A stretch of 40,072 bases of DNA from Alphaproteobacteria bacterium. Lineage in GTDB: Bacteria > Pseudomonadota > Alphaproteobacteria > Micavibrionales > Micavibrionaceae. Location: positions 1-40,072 of the forward strand of contig JAOUOR010000009.1 of NCBI GenBank assembly GCA_029880245.1, given 5' to 3'. Below, piece after piece: positions 1-9,025 of this stretch (the first letter of the stretch is position 1; every line of letters begins with the position of its first letter). Both the position numbers and the translations under genes were made by a program. The notes beneath the pieces were generated by a model. The model worked only from the letters and a program-made list of their open reading frames with translations, was not told the origin of the DNA and made no database searches.

Positions 1-635
1 AATTCGGAGCGCATATGCATAAATTTTCGGAGATACTCAATAAGGATTTCGAGGGCGATGTGTATATGAGCTTTGTAACTCAGTGGCACAAACCAAAGAC
101 GATGGTTCTCGATGGTCATGAGCGCATTATTCCGCTGGTCGATCCGGATATGCAAATCGATGGCTTAAGCTTTGCCGAAAATATGATGTATTGGGATGCC
201 TTGACCTATTTGAACGGGGATATTCTGACTAAAGTTGATCGGGCTTCGATGGCGGTGAGTTTAGAGGCCAGAGCGCCTTTGCTGGATAAACGGATTTATG
301 ATTATGTCTGGCGTTTGCCGCTGGAAGCTAAGATCAGGAACGGTAAAGGCAAATGGCTGCTGCGTGAGGTTTTGAAAAAGCATATCCCCGAAGAGTTGAT
401 TGAGAGGCCAAAACAGGGCTTTTCTGTTCCTATTGGTGAATGGTTGCGCGGGGATTTGAAAGACTGGGCCGAGGATTTGCTGGATGAAAATATCTTGCGT
501 GATCAGGGGTTTTTCAATTATCCGGAAATTTTGAAAATTTGGAAGGAACATCAAAAGGGCCGCGGCAATCATGCCCAAAAGCTTTGGACCATTTTAATGT
601 TTCAGGATTGGTACAGGCAATGGGTGGTGTTATGA
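1..635 (+). CDS. asnB: Asparagine synthase (glutamine-hydrolysing), C-terminal part, cut by window edge
   Basis: The reading frame is already open at the first base, so this is the 3' end of a longer gene; the first ATG at 15 is internal. The visible part is the end of the C-terminal synthetase domain, which forms asparagine (or a related amide) from an aspartyl-AMP intermediate. Characteristic segments are [26 protein letters not shown] and the [15 protein letters not shown] block near the end. The N-terminal glutaminase domain is outside the window. The gene overlaps the next glycosyltransferase by ATGA, so they share a transcript. AsnB paralogues beside glycosyltransferases usually belong to exopolysaccharide or O-antigen loci, so a role in sugar or envelope amidation rather than bulk asparagine supply is an inference from context. 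Confidence 0.93.
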   Translation, partial: FGAHMHKFSEILNKDFEGDVYMSFVTQWHKPKTMVLDGHERIIPLVDPDMQIDGLSFAENMMYWDALTYLNGDILTKVDRASMAVSLEARAPLLDKRIYDYVWRLPLEAKIRNGKGKWLLREVLKKHIPEELIERPKQGFSVPIGEWLRGDLKDWAEDLLDENILRDQGFFNYPEILKIWKEHQKGRGNHAQKLWTILMFQDWYRQWVVL

Positions 636-1741
636 CGGGCCAAAAAATCCTTTATATCTTTGATGCTGTGGATTGGGATAGCCGGATTCCAGTGGCTTTG
701 GAAGCGCGGGAGCAAGGGCATGATGTCATTATCGGCCTGATCGGGAATGCCGATAAAATAACAGATACTCTGGCTTTTGATATAAGGCCCCTTTCCAAGC
801 CCAGCTTTAAACCGCATTCATTATCACCTCTAAAATCTGTGAGAGAAAAACGGGCGCTGATTAAAGATATAAAGCCGGACATCATGCATGTTGTGCCGCT
901 CAAATACGGGTTTCTGGCGGGGCTAGCTGCTTATAAGCTGGGTGATTTCAAAAAGATTTATACGCTGGCGGGATTGGGTTTCCTCTTTCGCAGCAATACA
1001 AAATCCTCTCTGGCCTTAAGGGGGGCTGTCAAACCAATGCTTTCTTATGTTCTGACCAAGCCCTGTACCCATCTGATCTTTCAAAATTCTGATGATCTTA
1101 AGCTTATGGTCAGAAAAAAATATGCGCATGAGCAGCGCTGTCATCTGATTCTAGGATCGGGCGTGCATATTGACAGGTTCACGCAAGAATCAGAAGAAGG
1201 GGATGTCCCGATTGTCCTGATGCCCACGCGCCTTGTCCGTGAGAAGGGTGTAAGCGTTTTTGTTGAAGCAGCGCGCATATTAAAGGCTAAGGGCGTAAAT
1301 GCCCGTTTCCAGATTGCCGGCGGAGAAACGGACAACCCCAAGGCAATCTCCCGCGCCGAGATGCTGGAGATGACTAAAGATGGGGCCGTGGAATGGCTGG
1401 GACGTGTGGAAGATATGCCGGAACTGCTTAGCCGGACATCACTGGTTGTTTATCCATCTTATTACGGGGAAGGCATCCCGCGTGTATTGCTCGAATCCTG
1501 CGCTGCCGGAAAAGCCATCGTGACCACTGATCATCCTGGATGTCGGGAAGCTGTGAGACACGGGGAAAATGGCTTGCTTGTCCCGATCAAAGATGCGCAG
1601 GCAACAGCATCAGCAATCGGGGAACTCCTCTCAAAACCGGAAAAACGCAGGCAAATGGGTGTTTATAGTCGTGAACGCGCCGAAAAAGAATTCGATATTA
1701 ATATTATTGCAGCTCAGACAGCCGCATTATATAAGCTTTAA
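632..1741 (+). CDS. Glycosyltransferase family 4 (GT-B fold)
   Basis: Retaining GT4-type glycosyltransferase of 369 residues, probably adding a sugar to a lipid-linked polysaccharide precursor at the cytoplasmic membrane. The N-terminal Rossmann half begins [16 protein letters not shown]. The C-terminal donor-binding half has [10 protein letters not shown], then the EX7E signature in [13 protein letters not shown] (about residues 280-288), then [11 protein letters not shown] and NGLLVP. The start at 632 is chosen because its ATG overlaps the asnB stop (ATGA) and the conserved region begins at once. An in-frame upstream start at 539 would run through asnB and is unlikely. The sequence resembles PglA/galacturonosyl-type enzymes, but the substrate cannot be told. 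It closes the polysaccharide cluster that enters from the left. Confidence 0.9.
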   Translation: MTGQKILYIFDAVDWDSRIPVALEAREQGHDVIIGLIGNADKITDTLAFDIRPLSKPSFKPHSLSPLKSVREKRALIKDIKPDIMHVVPLKYGFLAGLAAYKLGDFKKIYTLAGLGFLFRSNTKSSLALRGAVKPMLSYVLTKPCTHLIFQNSDDLKLMVRKKYAHEQRCHLILGSGVHIDRFTQESEEGDVPIVLMPTRLVREKGVSVFVEAARILKAKGVNARFQIAGGETDNPKAISRAEMLEMTKDGAVEWLGRVEDMPELLSRTSLVVYPSYYGEGIPRVLLESCAAGKAIVTTDHPGCREAVRHGENGLLVPIKDAQATASAIGELLSKPEKRRQMGVYSRERAEKEFDINIIAAQTAALYKL

Positions 1742-1820
1742 AAACACTTTTCTTGGCAAGTGCGCATTTTTTATGTTAGCCTGATCCTACACATAATTAG
1801 CAAAAAGAAAGAGCGATATC

Positions 1821-2411
1821 ATGGCGGAGCGCTGGAGAAGAAAAATAGATTTCCTTAAAGGTAAACTCCTTATCGCCATGCCCAATATGGGTGATACACG
1901 CTTTGAACGCGCCGTTATTTTTATGTGTGACCATGATGAAAATGGTGCGATGGGATTGATCGTTAACCAAACAATTCCCCAGATTGAGTTTTCCGAGCTG
2001 GTGAGCCAGCTTAAAATAGAATCCGATATCACACTCAACATGCCGGAAGTGGATATGATTGTGATGAATGGAGGCCCCGTGGAAGCAGCGCGAGGCTTTT
2101 TGCTTCATAGCAGCGAGTTTTCCAAAAAAGATACGGTAAAATTCGAGCCTGACTACGGCGTTACTGGAACTGTCGAAGCTCTTAAAGACGTGGTAACGGG
2201 GCAGGGGCCAGAGAAAAAACTGTTTATGCTTGGCTATGCAGGATGGGGCGCCGGACAGCTGGAAGCTGAATTACAACATAATTCATGGCTTGTTGTTGAG
2301 CCTGACCCCGCCATTATTTTTCATAACGATAACAATGAAAAATGGACGATGGCCATTGGCAAACTGGGCTTTGAGCCGGGGATGCTCTCTACGCTTACAG
2401 GCTGTGCCTAA
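1821..2411 (+). CDS. yqgE: YqgE/AlgH family protein (UPF0301)
   Basis: A 196-residue protein of the YqgE/AlgH family, widespread in proteobacteria but of unsettled biochemical function; AlgH was first named as an alginate regulator in Pseudomonas. The family hallmarks are clear: KGKLLIAMPNMGDTRFERAV at the start, DHDENGAMGLIVNQ in the middle, then NGGPV and LGYAGWGAGQLEAEL near the C-terminus. The length is typical of the family. The gene has its own upstream spacer of 79 bp after the glycosyltransferase and 87 bp before the next gene, so it may be monocistronic. No membrane segment is visible, so it is probably cytoplasmic. Confidence 0.93.
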   Translation: MAERWRRKIDFLKGKLLIAMPNMGDTRFERAVIFMCDHDENGAMGLIVNQTIPQIEFSELVSQLKIESDITLNMPEVDMIVMNGGPVEAARGFLLHSSEFSKKDTVKFEPDYGVTGTVEALKDVVTGQGPEKKLFMLGYAGWGAGQLEAELQHNSWLVVEPDPAIIFHNDNNEKWTMAIGKLGFEPGMLSTLTGCA

Positions 2412-2498
2412 AAATTTTCAATATAAAATAGTGACTATTCAGTCCTTTTAAACAAGCGTATATATAGCTTGTGTAGATAATTTTTAAGGACAACCATA

Positions 2499-3050
2499 TT
2501 GGGTAGTGACTTTGTTCTGCCTGTAATACAAATAAAAACGAGAGACGGAAATTTTATTCCAACTCTCTGTGTTTTGCATGATGGACTGATCATTCAAAAC
2601 GTGGATGAAGGTGATGTCGAAGAGTTAGCCTGTTTAGAAAAACGCAATTTTTCATTTCAGCAATATGGCAGCGACGTGCTGAGCGCAAAAAAATTCCTTT
2701 ATTTTTTAACGCGTGCAAATGCAGTGACTTTGGTGGCGAGAAGCGGTTCTGCAATACTTGGCTACGTTATTATAATATTTCGCAAAAATAGTAATATAGC
2801 AAGACTTTATACAATGGCTGTCGACCGACCGGCACGCGGTAAGGGGCTTGCAAAGAAATTACTTCAGGTGGCTGAAAAGCTGGCTGCTGGTTTTGGCTGT
2901 GCTTATATGAGTCTTGAAACGCGTATTGATAACAAGGCTATGCAAAACTTGTGTGAAAATAGCGGGTATCAGAAAAAAAACTTTCTTAAAAATTATTATG
3001 CAGATCATGGCGATGCTTATAAATATGTAAAGAGGTTAGGGGTACAGTAG
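2499..3050 (+). CDS. GNAT-family N-acetyltransferase, paired with RimK-like ligase
   Basis: A 183-residue protein ending in a GNAT acetyltransferase domain (about residues 45-175). The acetyl-CoA pyrophosphate-binding motif is RPARGKGLAKKLL, preceded by the strand ARLYTMAVD. ETRIDNKAMQNLCENSGYQ is the usual C-terminal part of the fold. The start is a TTG at 2499, supported by an AAGGA ribosome site at 2486-2490, eight bases upstream; no suitable ATG is closer. The stop codon abuts the ATG of the RimK-like gene with no gap, so the two are translationally coupled. GNAT plus ATP-grasp ligase pairs are known in predicted peptide-modifying operons. Here the pair probably acts on one shared, unidentified peptide or amino-acid substrate. 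Confidence 0.85.
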   Translation: MGSDFVLPVIQIKTRDGNFIPTLCVLHDGLIIQNVDEGDVEELACLEKRNFSFQQYGSDVLSAKKFLYFLTRANAVTLVARSGSAILGYVIIIFRKNSNIARLYTMAVDRPARGKGLAKKLLQVAEKLAAGFGCAYMSLETRIDNKAMQNLCENSGYQKKNFLKNYYADHGDAYKYVKRLGVQ

Positions 3051-4538
3051 ATGCACAATAACCAGATCAAACATGTCATTATAACGGAAAATCCTGAAAA
3101 CATCAGCTATAAATCTGAAAATTCCATTGTGATAACACCGGAAAAATACATTGCCGATGAAAGTGCAAATTCGATTGTTCGCAAGGATACAAGTTTACGC
3201 ATTATCAATTTGTGTCAGGATTACAGCTATCTAAGTAAAGGGTATTATTGTTCGTTGATGGCAGAGGCAAGAGGGCAACGCTGTATCCCTTCCGTTGATA
3301 ACATTATTACGATGAACTGGACACGTCTTTCTAAGGATTTGAAGGAAGAGTTAAATGCACTTTTAGCAAGACATTATAAGGAAAAGCTGGATGCTGAAAT
3401 AGCCAAGACTTTTTTATTCATTTTTGGTCGCAGTGAGGAACCAAAGCTGGAATTTCTTTCTCGCAGGATATTTGATGCATTACGTTTTCCTCTGCTTTCA
3501 GTCGAGATCAAATATAATGGCAATAGCTGGGTTGTGGGGAAAATAGAGGCTGTGTCACTGAAAAATCTTCCTATCCAGAAATTACCTATTTTCGAACAGG
3601 CACTAGAGGCTTATACGGGTAAGGCCTGGAATGCTGCAAAGAAGAAAGTATCGGAGAAATTCTGGCTGGGTATATTGCATAATCCTAAAGAAATCATGCC
3701 TCCATCCAATAAAGGAGCACTGAATAATTTTCTATGTATCGCCAAAAAGAAAAACGTTTTTGCCGAGCTTATAACCAAAGAAGATATATCCAGTCTTCTG
3801 GAGTATGATGCATTGTTAATTCGCGAAACCACGGCCATTGACCATCACACATATCGTTTTGCTCATAAGGCTGAAAACGAAGGTATTCCGGTTATTGACG
3901 ACACAGCTTCGATTGTTCGTTGCTCTAACAAGGTTTTCCTTTATGAAACGATGGTGGCAAAAAATATTAATGTGCCGAAAACGTGGCTGGTGGACAGTAA
4001 AGCCATGAAGAAGATGATACAGGATAATCCAGAAGAGACTTTTATACTTAAAGTACCGGACGGGTCCTTTTCCAAAGGTGTTGTCAAAATTTGCAGTAGT
4101 GCCGAGGATAGACATGCCGCTCAAAACTTATTTAAGCGCAGTAATCTACTTCTGATGCAGGAATTCATGCCCTCGGATTATGATTGGCGGATTGGTGTTC
4201 TGGGCGGAGAGCCGCTTTTTGCCTGTCGATACTTTATGGCTGATGGGCATTGGCAGATTTATAACCACAATGCCAAAACCAAAAGTAAAAAATCTGGAAA
4301 TCATGAGACAGTCGCTCTACCCGAAGTTCCAAACGCTGTAATCCAAACAGCTATAAAAGCAACCAAACCTATGGGTAACGGGTTATATGGTGTTGATTTG
4401 AAAGAGAACGATCAAGGCGTTTTCGTAATCGAGGTCAATGATAACCCGAATATTGATAAAGGTATTGAGGATCAGATTGAAGGCAATGAAATTTATGCGC
4501 GCATTATTGATCATTTGGGCGCTCTGGTTGAAGCTTAA
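3051..4538 (+). CDS. RimK-like ATP-grasp ligase with RLAN N-terminal domain
   Basis: A 495-residue ATP-dependent carboxylate-amine ligase. The first 200 or so residues match the RimK-like ATP-grasp N-terminal (RLAN) domain, with LRIINLCQDYSYLSKGYYCS and AEARGQRCIPSV. The C-terminal half is a RimK-type ATP-grasp domain: CSNKVFLYETMVAKNINVPKTW starts the substrate lobe, ILKVPDGSFSKGVVKI is the glycine-rich nucleotide loop, and FVIEVNDNPNIDKG near residue 460 carries the metal-binding Glu and Asn residues. RimK itself adds glutamates to ribosomal protein S6. RLAN-RimK proteins are distinct and their substrates are mostly unknown. It is coupled to the GNAT gene upstream and its 3' end overlaps the convergent HAD gene by four bases. 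Confidence 0.9.
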   Translation: MHNNQIKHVIITENPENISYKSENSIVITPEKYIADESANSIVRKDTSLRIINLCQDYSYLSKGYYCSLMAEARGQRCIPSVDNIITMNWTRLSKDLKEELNALLARHYKEKLDAEIAKTFLFIFGRSEEPKLEFLSRRIFDALRFPLLSVEIKYNGNSWVVGKIEAVSLKNLPIQKLPIFEQALEAYTGKAWNAAKKKVSEKFWLGILHNPKEIMPPSNKGALNNFLCIAKKKNVFAELITKEDISSLLEYDALLIRETTAIDHHTYRFAHKAENEGIPVIDDTASIVRCSNKVFLYETMVAKNINVPKTWLVDSKAMKKMIQDNPEETFILKVPDGSFSKGVVKICSSAEDRHAAQNLFKRSNLLLMQEFMPSDYDWRIGVLGGEPLFACRYFMADGHWQIYNHNAKTKSKKSGNHETVALPEVPNAVIQTAIKATKPMGNGLYGVDLKENDQGVFVIEVNDNPNIDKGIEDQIEGNEIYARIIDHLGALVEA

Positions 4539-5170
4539 AGTAGAAGATTCTGAAGATTACTCACATGTGCTAATATTGTATTAGGTTTATGAGACACGAT
4601 TTCTTCTTCAGTTCCATACCCCCAGAGCACACCAGCAGAAGGAAGACCGTTTTCTTTGGCGGCAATGACATCGTGCTTGCGATCACCGATCATGATTGAA
4701 TTCTGGCAGATATAATTTTCTGTTAGCAGCCTTTTCAGTTGTGAAGATTTTTCAATACCTACATCTCCGCCGCTTAAGAATTCAAAACATTCCATAAGGC
4801 CAAACATTTCAAGAATAGGGCGTGCAAATCGTTCGGGCTTTGAAGTACAAACGCCCATTCGTATATTTTTGTCCTTAAACTCGAAGAGAATATCTTTGAT
4901 TCCATCATAAAGTACATTTTCTTTATAACCCTTTGAGGCGTATCTCTCACGATATGCGCTAACCAATGAATCTATATGGTTAGAATCTTCTCTTTTTGTC
5001 AGGGTTTTAAAGCTGAAATCTAGTGGAGGGCCTATGCAAAACTCCAGATCATCGGGAGAAATTTCATCATAATTATGAGATTTCAGGGCGTAATTTATGG
5101 ATTTTGTAATACCGGATTTAGGGTCGCTGAGTGTGCCGTCCAGATCAAATATCAGGCAGGCATAGTTCAT
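4535..5170 (-). CDS. HAD-family hydrolase, phosphoglycolate phosphatase-like
   Basis: A 211-residue haloacid dehalogenase superfamily phosphatase. Motif I is FDLDGTLSDP (residues 8-17) with the nucleophile Asp and acid/base Asp. Motif II is in GVCTSKPERFA near residue 107. Motif III/IV is MIGDRKHDVIAAKENG with the paired acidic residues, followed by GVLWGYG. The insertion between motifs I and II is the C1 helical cap typical of Gph/PpaX enzymes, so the likely substrate is a small phosphorylated metabolite or pyrophosphate. Its ATG overlaps the stop of the M16 peptidase by ATGA, placing it last in the thrC-M16-HAD minus-strand unit. Substrate assignment is uncertain. Confidence 0.88.
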   Translation of the reverse strand: MNYACLIFDLDGTLSDPKSGITKSINYALKSHNYDEISPDDLEFCIGPPLDFSFKTLTKREDSNHIDSLVSAYRERYASKGYKENVLYDGIKDILFEFKDKNIRMGVCTSKPERFARPILEMFGLMECFEFLSGGDVGIEKSSQLKRLLTENYICQNSIMIGDRKHDVIAAKENGLPSAGVLWGYGTEEEIVSHKPNTILAHVSNLQNLLL

Positions 5171-6429
5171 GCTGCCAGCCTTTTGCGGATACTTTCCAGA
5201 GATTCTAATTGTTTAAGTGGTCCGTTTGCGGCCAGCGTTACAGGCCCGTTAAAGATGGCATCGCAGACATCCTTGGTGGTGCCCATATCTACGTTATTGA
5301 TGCTCTCTATAATCTCGGCGCTCTCGCGGATTTTTCCACGAAAGATCAGGCTTTTTGCGTTTTGATCAACGCGGCGCATCATGGATTCACGAGCCATCAG
5401 GGTTGTTGCCCGCAGCTGCGCTTTGGCGCGATCCAGCTCTTCTTCTGTCAATGTATCAGCCAGTTTCACGATTTCATCACAAACCACAGGCACAAGCTCG
5501 GGCAGCTTATCCGGACCCGTTCCGGCGTAAACGCCGAATTGCCCGCAATCCAGAAAGGCCGAATGAAAGCTATAGATCGAATAGACAAGCCCGCGCTTTT
5601 CGCGGATTTCCTGAAACAGACGCGAAGCCATACCCCCGCCCAGTAAATTGGACAGGACTTGCGCGGCGTAGTATTGATCACTCAGGCGCGAAATGCCTTT
5701 AAAGCCCAGAATAATATGGCTTTGTTCAAGATCTTTTTCGGCTCTATTCTCTCCGCCTTTATAAGCCGCTACGGCTTTGTCGAAATCTTTATCTGCAGGC
5801 AGGTCGCAAAATTGCTCGGCCACTTGTGCCACGAATGTTTCATGGTCCAGATTTCCAGCCGCGCAGACGACCATATTTTGAGGCGTATAGAATTTCTCCA
5901 CATAGTCCATCAAAGTCTTGCGCTGCATAGCGCTAATGATCTCGGTCGTGCCAAGAATAGGCGCGCCCAAAGTCTGATCCGGATAGGCTGTCTCGAAATA
6001 ATGATCGAAGATAATATCATCGGGCGTATCGGCGCACATGCCTATTTCCTGCAGGATAACGCCGCGTTCACGCTCGACCTCGTCTTCGGGCATGGTGGAA
6101 TGCTGGACGATATCGCTTAAGACATCCAGAGCCAATGGCAGGTCTTCTTTGAGCAGGTGAATGTGATAGCTGGTAATCTCGCGGCCTGTATAGGCATTCA
6201 TATGCCCGCCGACATTCTCTATTACCTCGGCAATCTCGCGCGCATCCCGCTTTTTTGTGCCTTTGAAGAGCATATGCTCGACCATATGCGCCGTGCCGTT
6301 ATAGGCTAAATCTTCATGCCGCGCACCCACGCCAATCCACACACCCACAGCAACACTATCCACCGAAGGGACGCTATCTGTGGCCACGCGCAGGCCGTTT
6401 GGGAGGGTTGTGATTTGGATTGAGGTCAT
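5167..6429 (-). CDS. M16 family zinc metallopeptidase (mitochondrial processing peptidase-like)
   Basis: A 420-residue M16 peptidase related to mitochondrial processing peptidase and bacterial PqqL/YmxG. The inverted zinc motif HMVEH is at residues 48-52 and the third zinc ligand is probably Glu128 in GVILQEIGM. NVGGHMNAYTGREITSY and LLGGGMASRLFQEIREKRGLVYSI are further family signatures, the latter from the second, non-catalytic domain. No signal peptide is visible. It lies 9 bp downstream of thrC and overlaps the HAD gene, an order (thrC then M16) common in alphaproteobacteria. The substrate is unknown; cytoplasmic oligopeptide turnover is an inference. Confidence 0.94.
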   Translation of the reverse strand: MTSIQITTLPNGLRVATDSVPSVDSVAVGVWIGVGARHEDLAYNGTAHMVEHMLFKGTKKRDAREIAEVIENVGGHMNAYTGREITSYHIHLLKEDLPLALDVLSDIVQHSTMPEDEVERERGVILQEIGMCADTPDDIIFDHYFETAYPDQTLGAPILGTTEIISAMQRKTLMDYVEKFYTPQNMVVCAAGNLDHETFVAQVAEQFCDLPADKDFDKAVAAYKGGENRAEKDLEQSHIILGFKGISRLSDQYYAAQVLSNLLGGGMASRLFQEIREKRGLVYSIYSFHSAFLDCGQFGVYAGTGPDKLPELVPVVCDEIVKLADTLTEEELDRAKAQLRATTLMARESMMRRVDQNAKSLIFRGKIRESAEIIESINNVDMGTTKDVCDAIFNGPVTLAANGPLKQLESLESIRKRLAA

Positions 6430-6438
6430 TAATACACC

Positions 6439-7845
6439 CTAGCCTGAAATATGGTCTTTGACAAATGCTTGGACGAGTGCCAGATCATCAGGCAATTCTT
6501 CCATGCGCTCTTCGCGGTCAAAGAGATCGGAAAGATGTTCCGGCAATTCGGGACGAATACCAATCGCTTTTTCTACCGCATCGGGGAATTTCGCCGGATG
6601 GGCAGTAGCAAGCAACACAACGGCTCCCTCTGTTTGATCGACAAGGTCCTTCGCCCCTGCTAGACCGACTGCACTATGCGGATCAAGGATATAATCGGCG
6701 ATTTCATAGCATTCCTTGATCAAGGTCAGCGTTAGTTCATCATTGGCGCGTGACGCCATAAATTCTGCTCTGGCTGCGGTCATCTTATCATCATCCAGAG
6801 CCATAGAACCTGTTTCCTTAAAGGTTGTCATGAGTTCGGCCAGTTTGGCGCTATCTTGATCCAGCAGGAAATAGAGATAACGCTCGAAATTACTGGAGAT
6901 TTGTATGTCCATAGAGGGGCTGAGCGTGGCATAGGCCTGTGAAATTTTCATCTCTCCGGTTTCAAAAAAGCGCGTCAGGATATCATTTTTATTGGTCGAA
7001 ATGCCAAGGAATTCAATCGGCAGGCCCATTTGACGGGCGCAGAAGGCCGCAAAAACATTGCCGAAATTGCCTGTTGGTACGACAAAAGAAACAGGCTTGT
7101 TTTCTGCATCCAATTGAAGCCCGCAATAAACGTAATACACGATTTGCGCCATAATCCGCGCCCAGTTGATGGAATTGACGGCTGATAGATTAACGCTTGT
7201 CCGGAAATCCTCATCGGCGAACATGGCTTTGACCATATTCTGGCAATCATCAAAGGTCCCTTCCAGCGCGATATTATGGACGTTATCTGCCAGAATAGTT
7301 GTCATTTGCTTGCGCTGAACATCCGATACGCGACCCTTCGGATGTAAGATAAATATATCAATATGTTTGCTTTTATAGCAGCCCTCAATTGCCGCCGAGC
7401 CGGTATCGCCGGAGGTGGCCCCGACGATGGTGATGTGCTCGTTATTTTTGGTCAGGACATAATCGAATAGCTGCCCCAGAAGTTGCAGGGCTACATCCTT
7501 AAAGGCAATAGTCGGCCCGTGAAATTGCTCCATCACATAGATTTTGTCCTGCTCGTAATCAACCAGATGATGAAGCGGTACGACATGTTCTGATCGGAAA
7601 TTTTCCGGCCCGTAAACACGGGCAAGCATCGTGCGGAACTCTTCACGCGGAATGCAGCCTTCAACGAAGGGGTACATAACCGCTTCGGCTGTTTCGATAT
7701 AGGATTTCCCTTTAAGACTTTCCAGATCAAGGCGCGGCCAGTGATCGGGGACATAAAGCCCGCCATCGGGTGCAAGCCCCGCCAGCAAAACCTCTTCAAA
7801 ACTTTTCGGCTCACCGCCTCCGCGAGTGGAGATGTATTTAATCAT
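6439..7845 (-). CDS. thrC: Threonine synthase
   Basis: PLP-dependent threonine synthase, last step of threonine synthesis: O-phosphohomoserine to threonine plus phosphate. The protein is 468 residues from the chosen ATG at 7845 and begins MIKYISTRGG, the family's usual N-terminus. The catalytic Lys is K116 in PTIAFKDVALQLLG. ATSGDTGSAAIEG and VPTGNFGNVFAAF hold the phosphate and PLP-binding loops. A TTG at 7881 would add 12 residues lying in an inverted repeat and is rejected. The ribosome site before 7845 is weak. It heads the thrC-M16-HAD unit. Length matches the long type-2 threonine synthases of proteobacteria and fungi. Confidence 0.96.
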   Translation of the reverse strand: MIKYISTRGGGEPKSFEEVLLAGLAPDGGLYVPDHWPRLDLESLKGKSYIETAEAVMYPFVEGCIPREEFRTMLARVYGPENFRSEHVVPLHHLVDYEQDKIYVMEQFHGPTIAFKDVALQLLGQLFDYVLTKNNEHITIVGATSGDTGSAAIEGCYKSKHIDIFILHPKGRVSDVQRKQMTTILADNVHNIALEGTFDDCQNMVKAMFADEDFRTSVNLSAVNSINWARIMAQIVYYVYCGLQLDAENKPVSFVVPTGNFGNVFAAFCARQMGLPIEFLGISTNKNDILTRFFETGEMKISQAYATLSPSMDIQISSNFERYLYFLLDQDSAKLAELMTTFKETGSMALDDDKMTAARAEFMASRANDELTLTLIKECYEIADYILDPHSAVGLAGAKDLVDQTEGAVVLLATAHPAKFPDAVEKAIGIRPELPEHLSDLFDREERMEELPDDLALVQAFVKDHISG

Positions 7846-7866
7846 AGGGCTAGTCTTAAAAACTTT

Positions 7867-7892
7867 GTGATCCGAAGTCAATTCCGGATCAC
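7867..7892 (-). terminator. Hairpin between SPFH gene and thrC, possible terminator
   Basis: GTGATCCGAA (7867-7876) pairs with TTCCGGATCAC (7882-7892), leaving one bulged base and a five-base loop. On the minus strand the hairpin is followed within a few bases by a TTTTT run at about 7858-7862. It lies between the stop of the flotillin-like gene and the start of thrC, so it could end the pdxST-SPFH transcript or attenuate read-through into thrC. Confidence 0.5.
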
Positions 7893-7906
7893 ATAATCTT
7901 CAAGTT

Positions 7907-9025
7907 TTAAGCGGCCGCATCATCATTCACAGCGGGACCAAGATTAATCCCGAATTTACGAAGGAGCGCCTGTCCGTTTTCAGTCTGGGATAATCCTTCC
8001 AGCATTGCCGCAAGATCGGTTCCGCCTTTGGACGAAAACAAATCCATGACGTTGGTCATGCCCGAAACCGGATCACCTGTATTGGCGATGATCTTGACAT
8101 CAGAAACTTTGAGCGCTTCGGCTTGTTGCAGGCCCACTGCTTTATTGGCATCAATGCCCTCAATACCCAGAAGATAAGTCTGATAGCCCTGATTTTCACC
8201 GATTTCTCTGGCCAGCGCAATTTGCGCCTCGACAGGGGCAAGCTGCATGGCTTTCTCGGCATCAGCCCTTGCGATACCTTCAACTTTGATCCCTTCGGCC
8301 TCTTTCTTCTTGGCTTCCAAATTCCCTTCCGCGCGCAGGATTGTAGAGATTTTATCTTCATCAGCCTTAACAATGTTCATTTCCTTGGTAATCTCGGCAC
8401 GTTTCACATCATTAACCTGAATAACAGCCATTTCTTTTTCTTTTGTGATGCGCTGTTGCTCCTTGATTTCCTGCTGCGCGTTTTCATTGGCAATACCAAC
8501 CACCTTGATCTTTTCGGCTTCTCGCTCGCCCACAGCTTGCTGGGCTTGCTCGTCACGGATATCGCGCTCTCTTTTTGCGTCAATTTCTGCGATTTCAGCA
8601 TTCTTTATGTTTTCGGCAACTTCTCTCCGGCTTTCCATCTCGATCAGGGATTTTTTCTTTTCCATGATGTTATGGACAACATAGTTACCTTCTGCATCAC
8701 GAATATCCATCAATTCGATGTTTTTAACAGGAACAACGCCCCAGCTTACAAGCTGGTCTTTTACAGCCTCTGTGAATTGCTCGCCGTAGATGCTTCGCTC
8801 AAGCATGATCCGGTCAATATCATGGGAAGCCAGAATAGTTCTGACCGCGCCTTGTACGATGGCCAGAAGCTGCCCTTCAAGCTCCCGAAAGCTTTCAACG
8901 CGCTGGGCGGCCATGTTACTATCATTGATCCGGAAGAAAGCGACAATATCAACGACAAAGGGAACGCGGCCTACATCATAAGCTTCATAAGCATTCAGGT
9001 GTAAATCAAAGACGGAAACCGGCAT
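7907..9025 (-). CDS. Flotillin-like SPFH/band-7 protein, N-terminally truncated
   Basis: A 372-residue flotillin-type SPFH protein. It has the second part of the SPFH domain (VPFVVDIVAFFRIND, then VRTILASHDIDRIMLERSIYGEQFTEAV), a long Ala/Glu/Lys-rich coiled coil from about residue 130 to 270 with the flotillin EREAEKIKVVGIANENAQQE pattern, and a C-terminal tail. Family members normally begin with a membrane hairpin or helix plus about 60-80 further SPFH residues; these are absent. In the same frame a TGA stop lies eight codons upstream of the ATG, and the region before that is coding for pdxT. The start overlaps pdxT by 31 bp. It may be a degraded or cytosolic form, or the result of a deletion that fused it to pdxT. 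No membrane segment is visible. Confidence 0.8.
   Translation of the reverse strand: MPVSVFDLHLNAYEAYDVGRVPFVVDIVAFFRINDSNMAAQRVESFRELEGQLLAIVQGAVRTILASHDIDRIMLERSIYGEQFTEAVKDQLVSWGVVPVKNIELMDIRDAEGNYVVHNIMEKKKSLIEMESRREVAENIKNAEIAEIDAKRERDIRDEQAQQAVGEREAEKIKVVGIANENAQQEIKEQQRITKEKEMAVIQVNDVKRAEITKEMNIVKADEDKISTILRAEGNLEAKKKEAEGIKVEGIARADAEKAMQLAPVEAQIALAREIGENQGYQTYLLGIEGIDANKAVGLQQAEALKVSDVKIIANTGDPVSGMTNVMDLFSSKGGTDLAAMLEGLSQTENGQALLRKFGINLGPAVNDDAAA

Noticed and set aside
539-631. Upstream start for the glycosyltransferase
   Set aside because: Would overlap asnB by nearly 100 bp and precede the conserved N-terminal strand; ATGA overlap at 632 is preferred.
7846-7881. TTG start for thrC at 7881
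   Set aside because: Adds 12 residues coded by an inverted repeat; the ATG at 7845 gives the family N-terminus.
8123-9004. Long plus-strand reading frame (293 codons) opposite the flotillin-like gene
   Set aside because: It is antisense to a clear SPFH coding region and has a random-looking Phe/Asn-rich sequence with no motif; a by-product of Glu/Lys/Ala codon use in the coiled coil.
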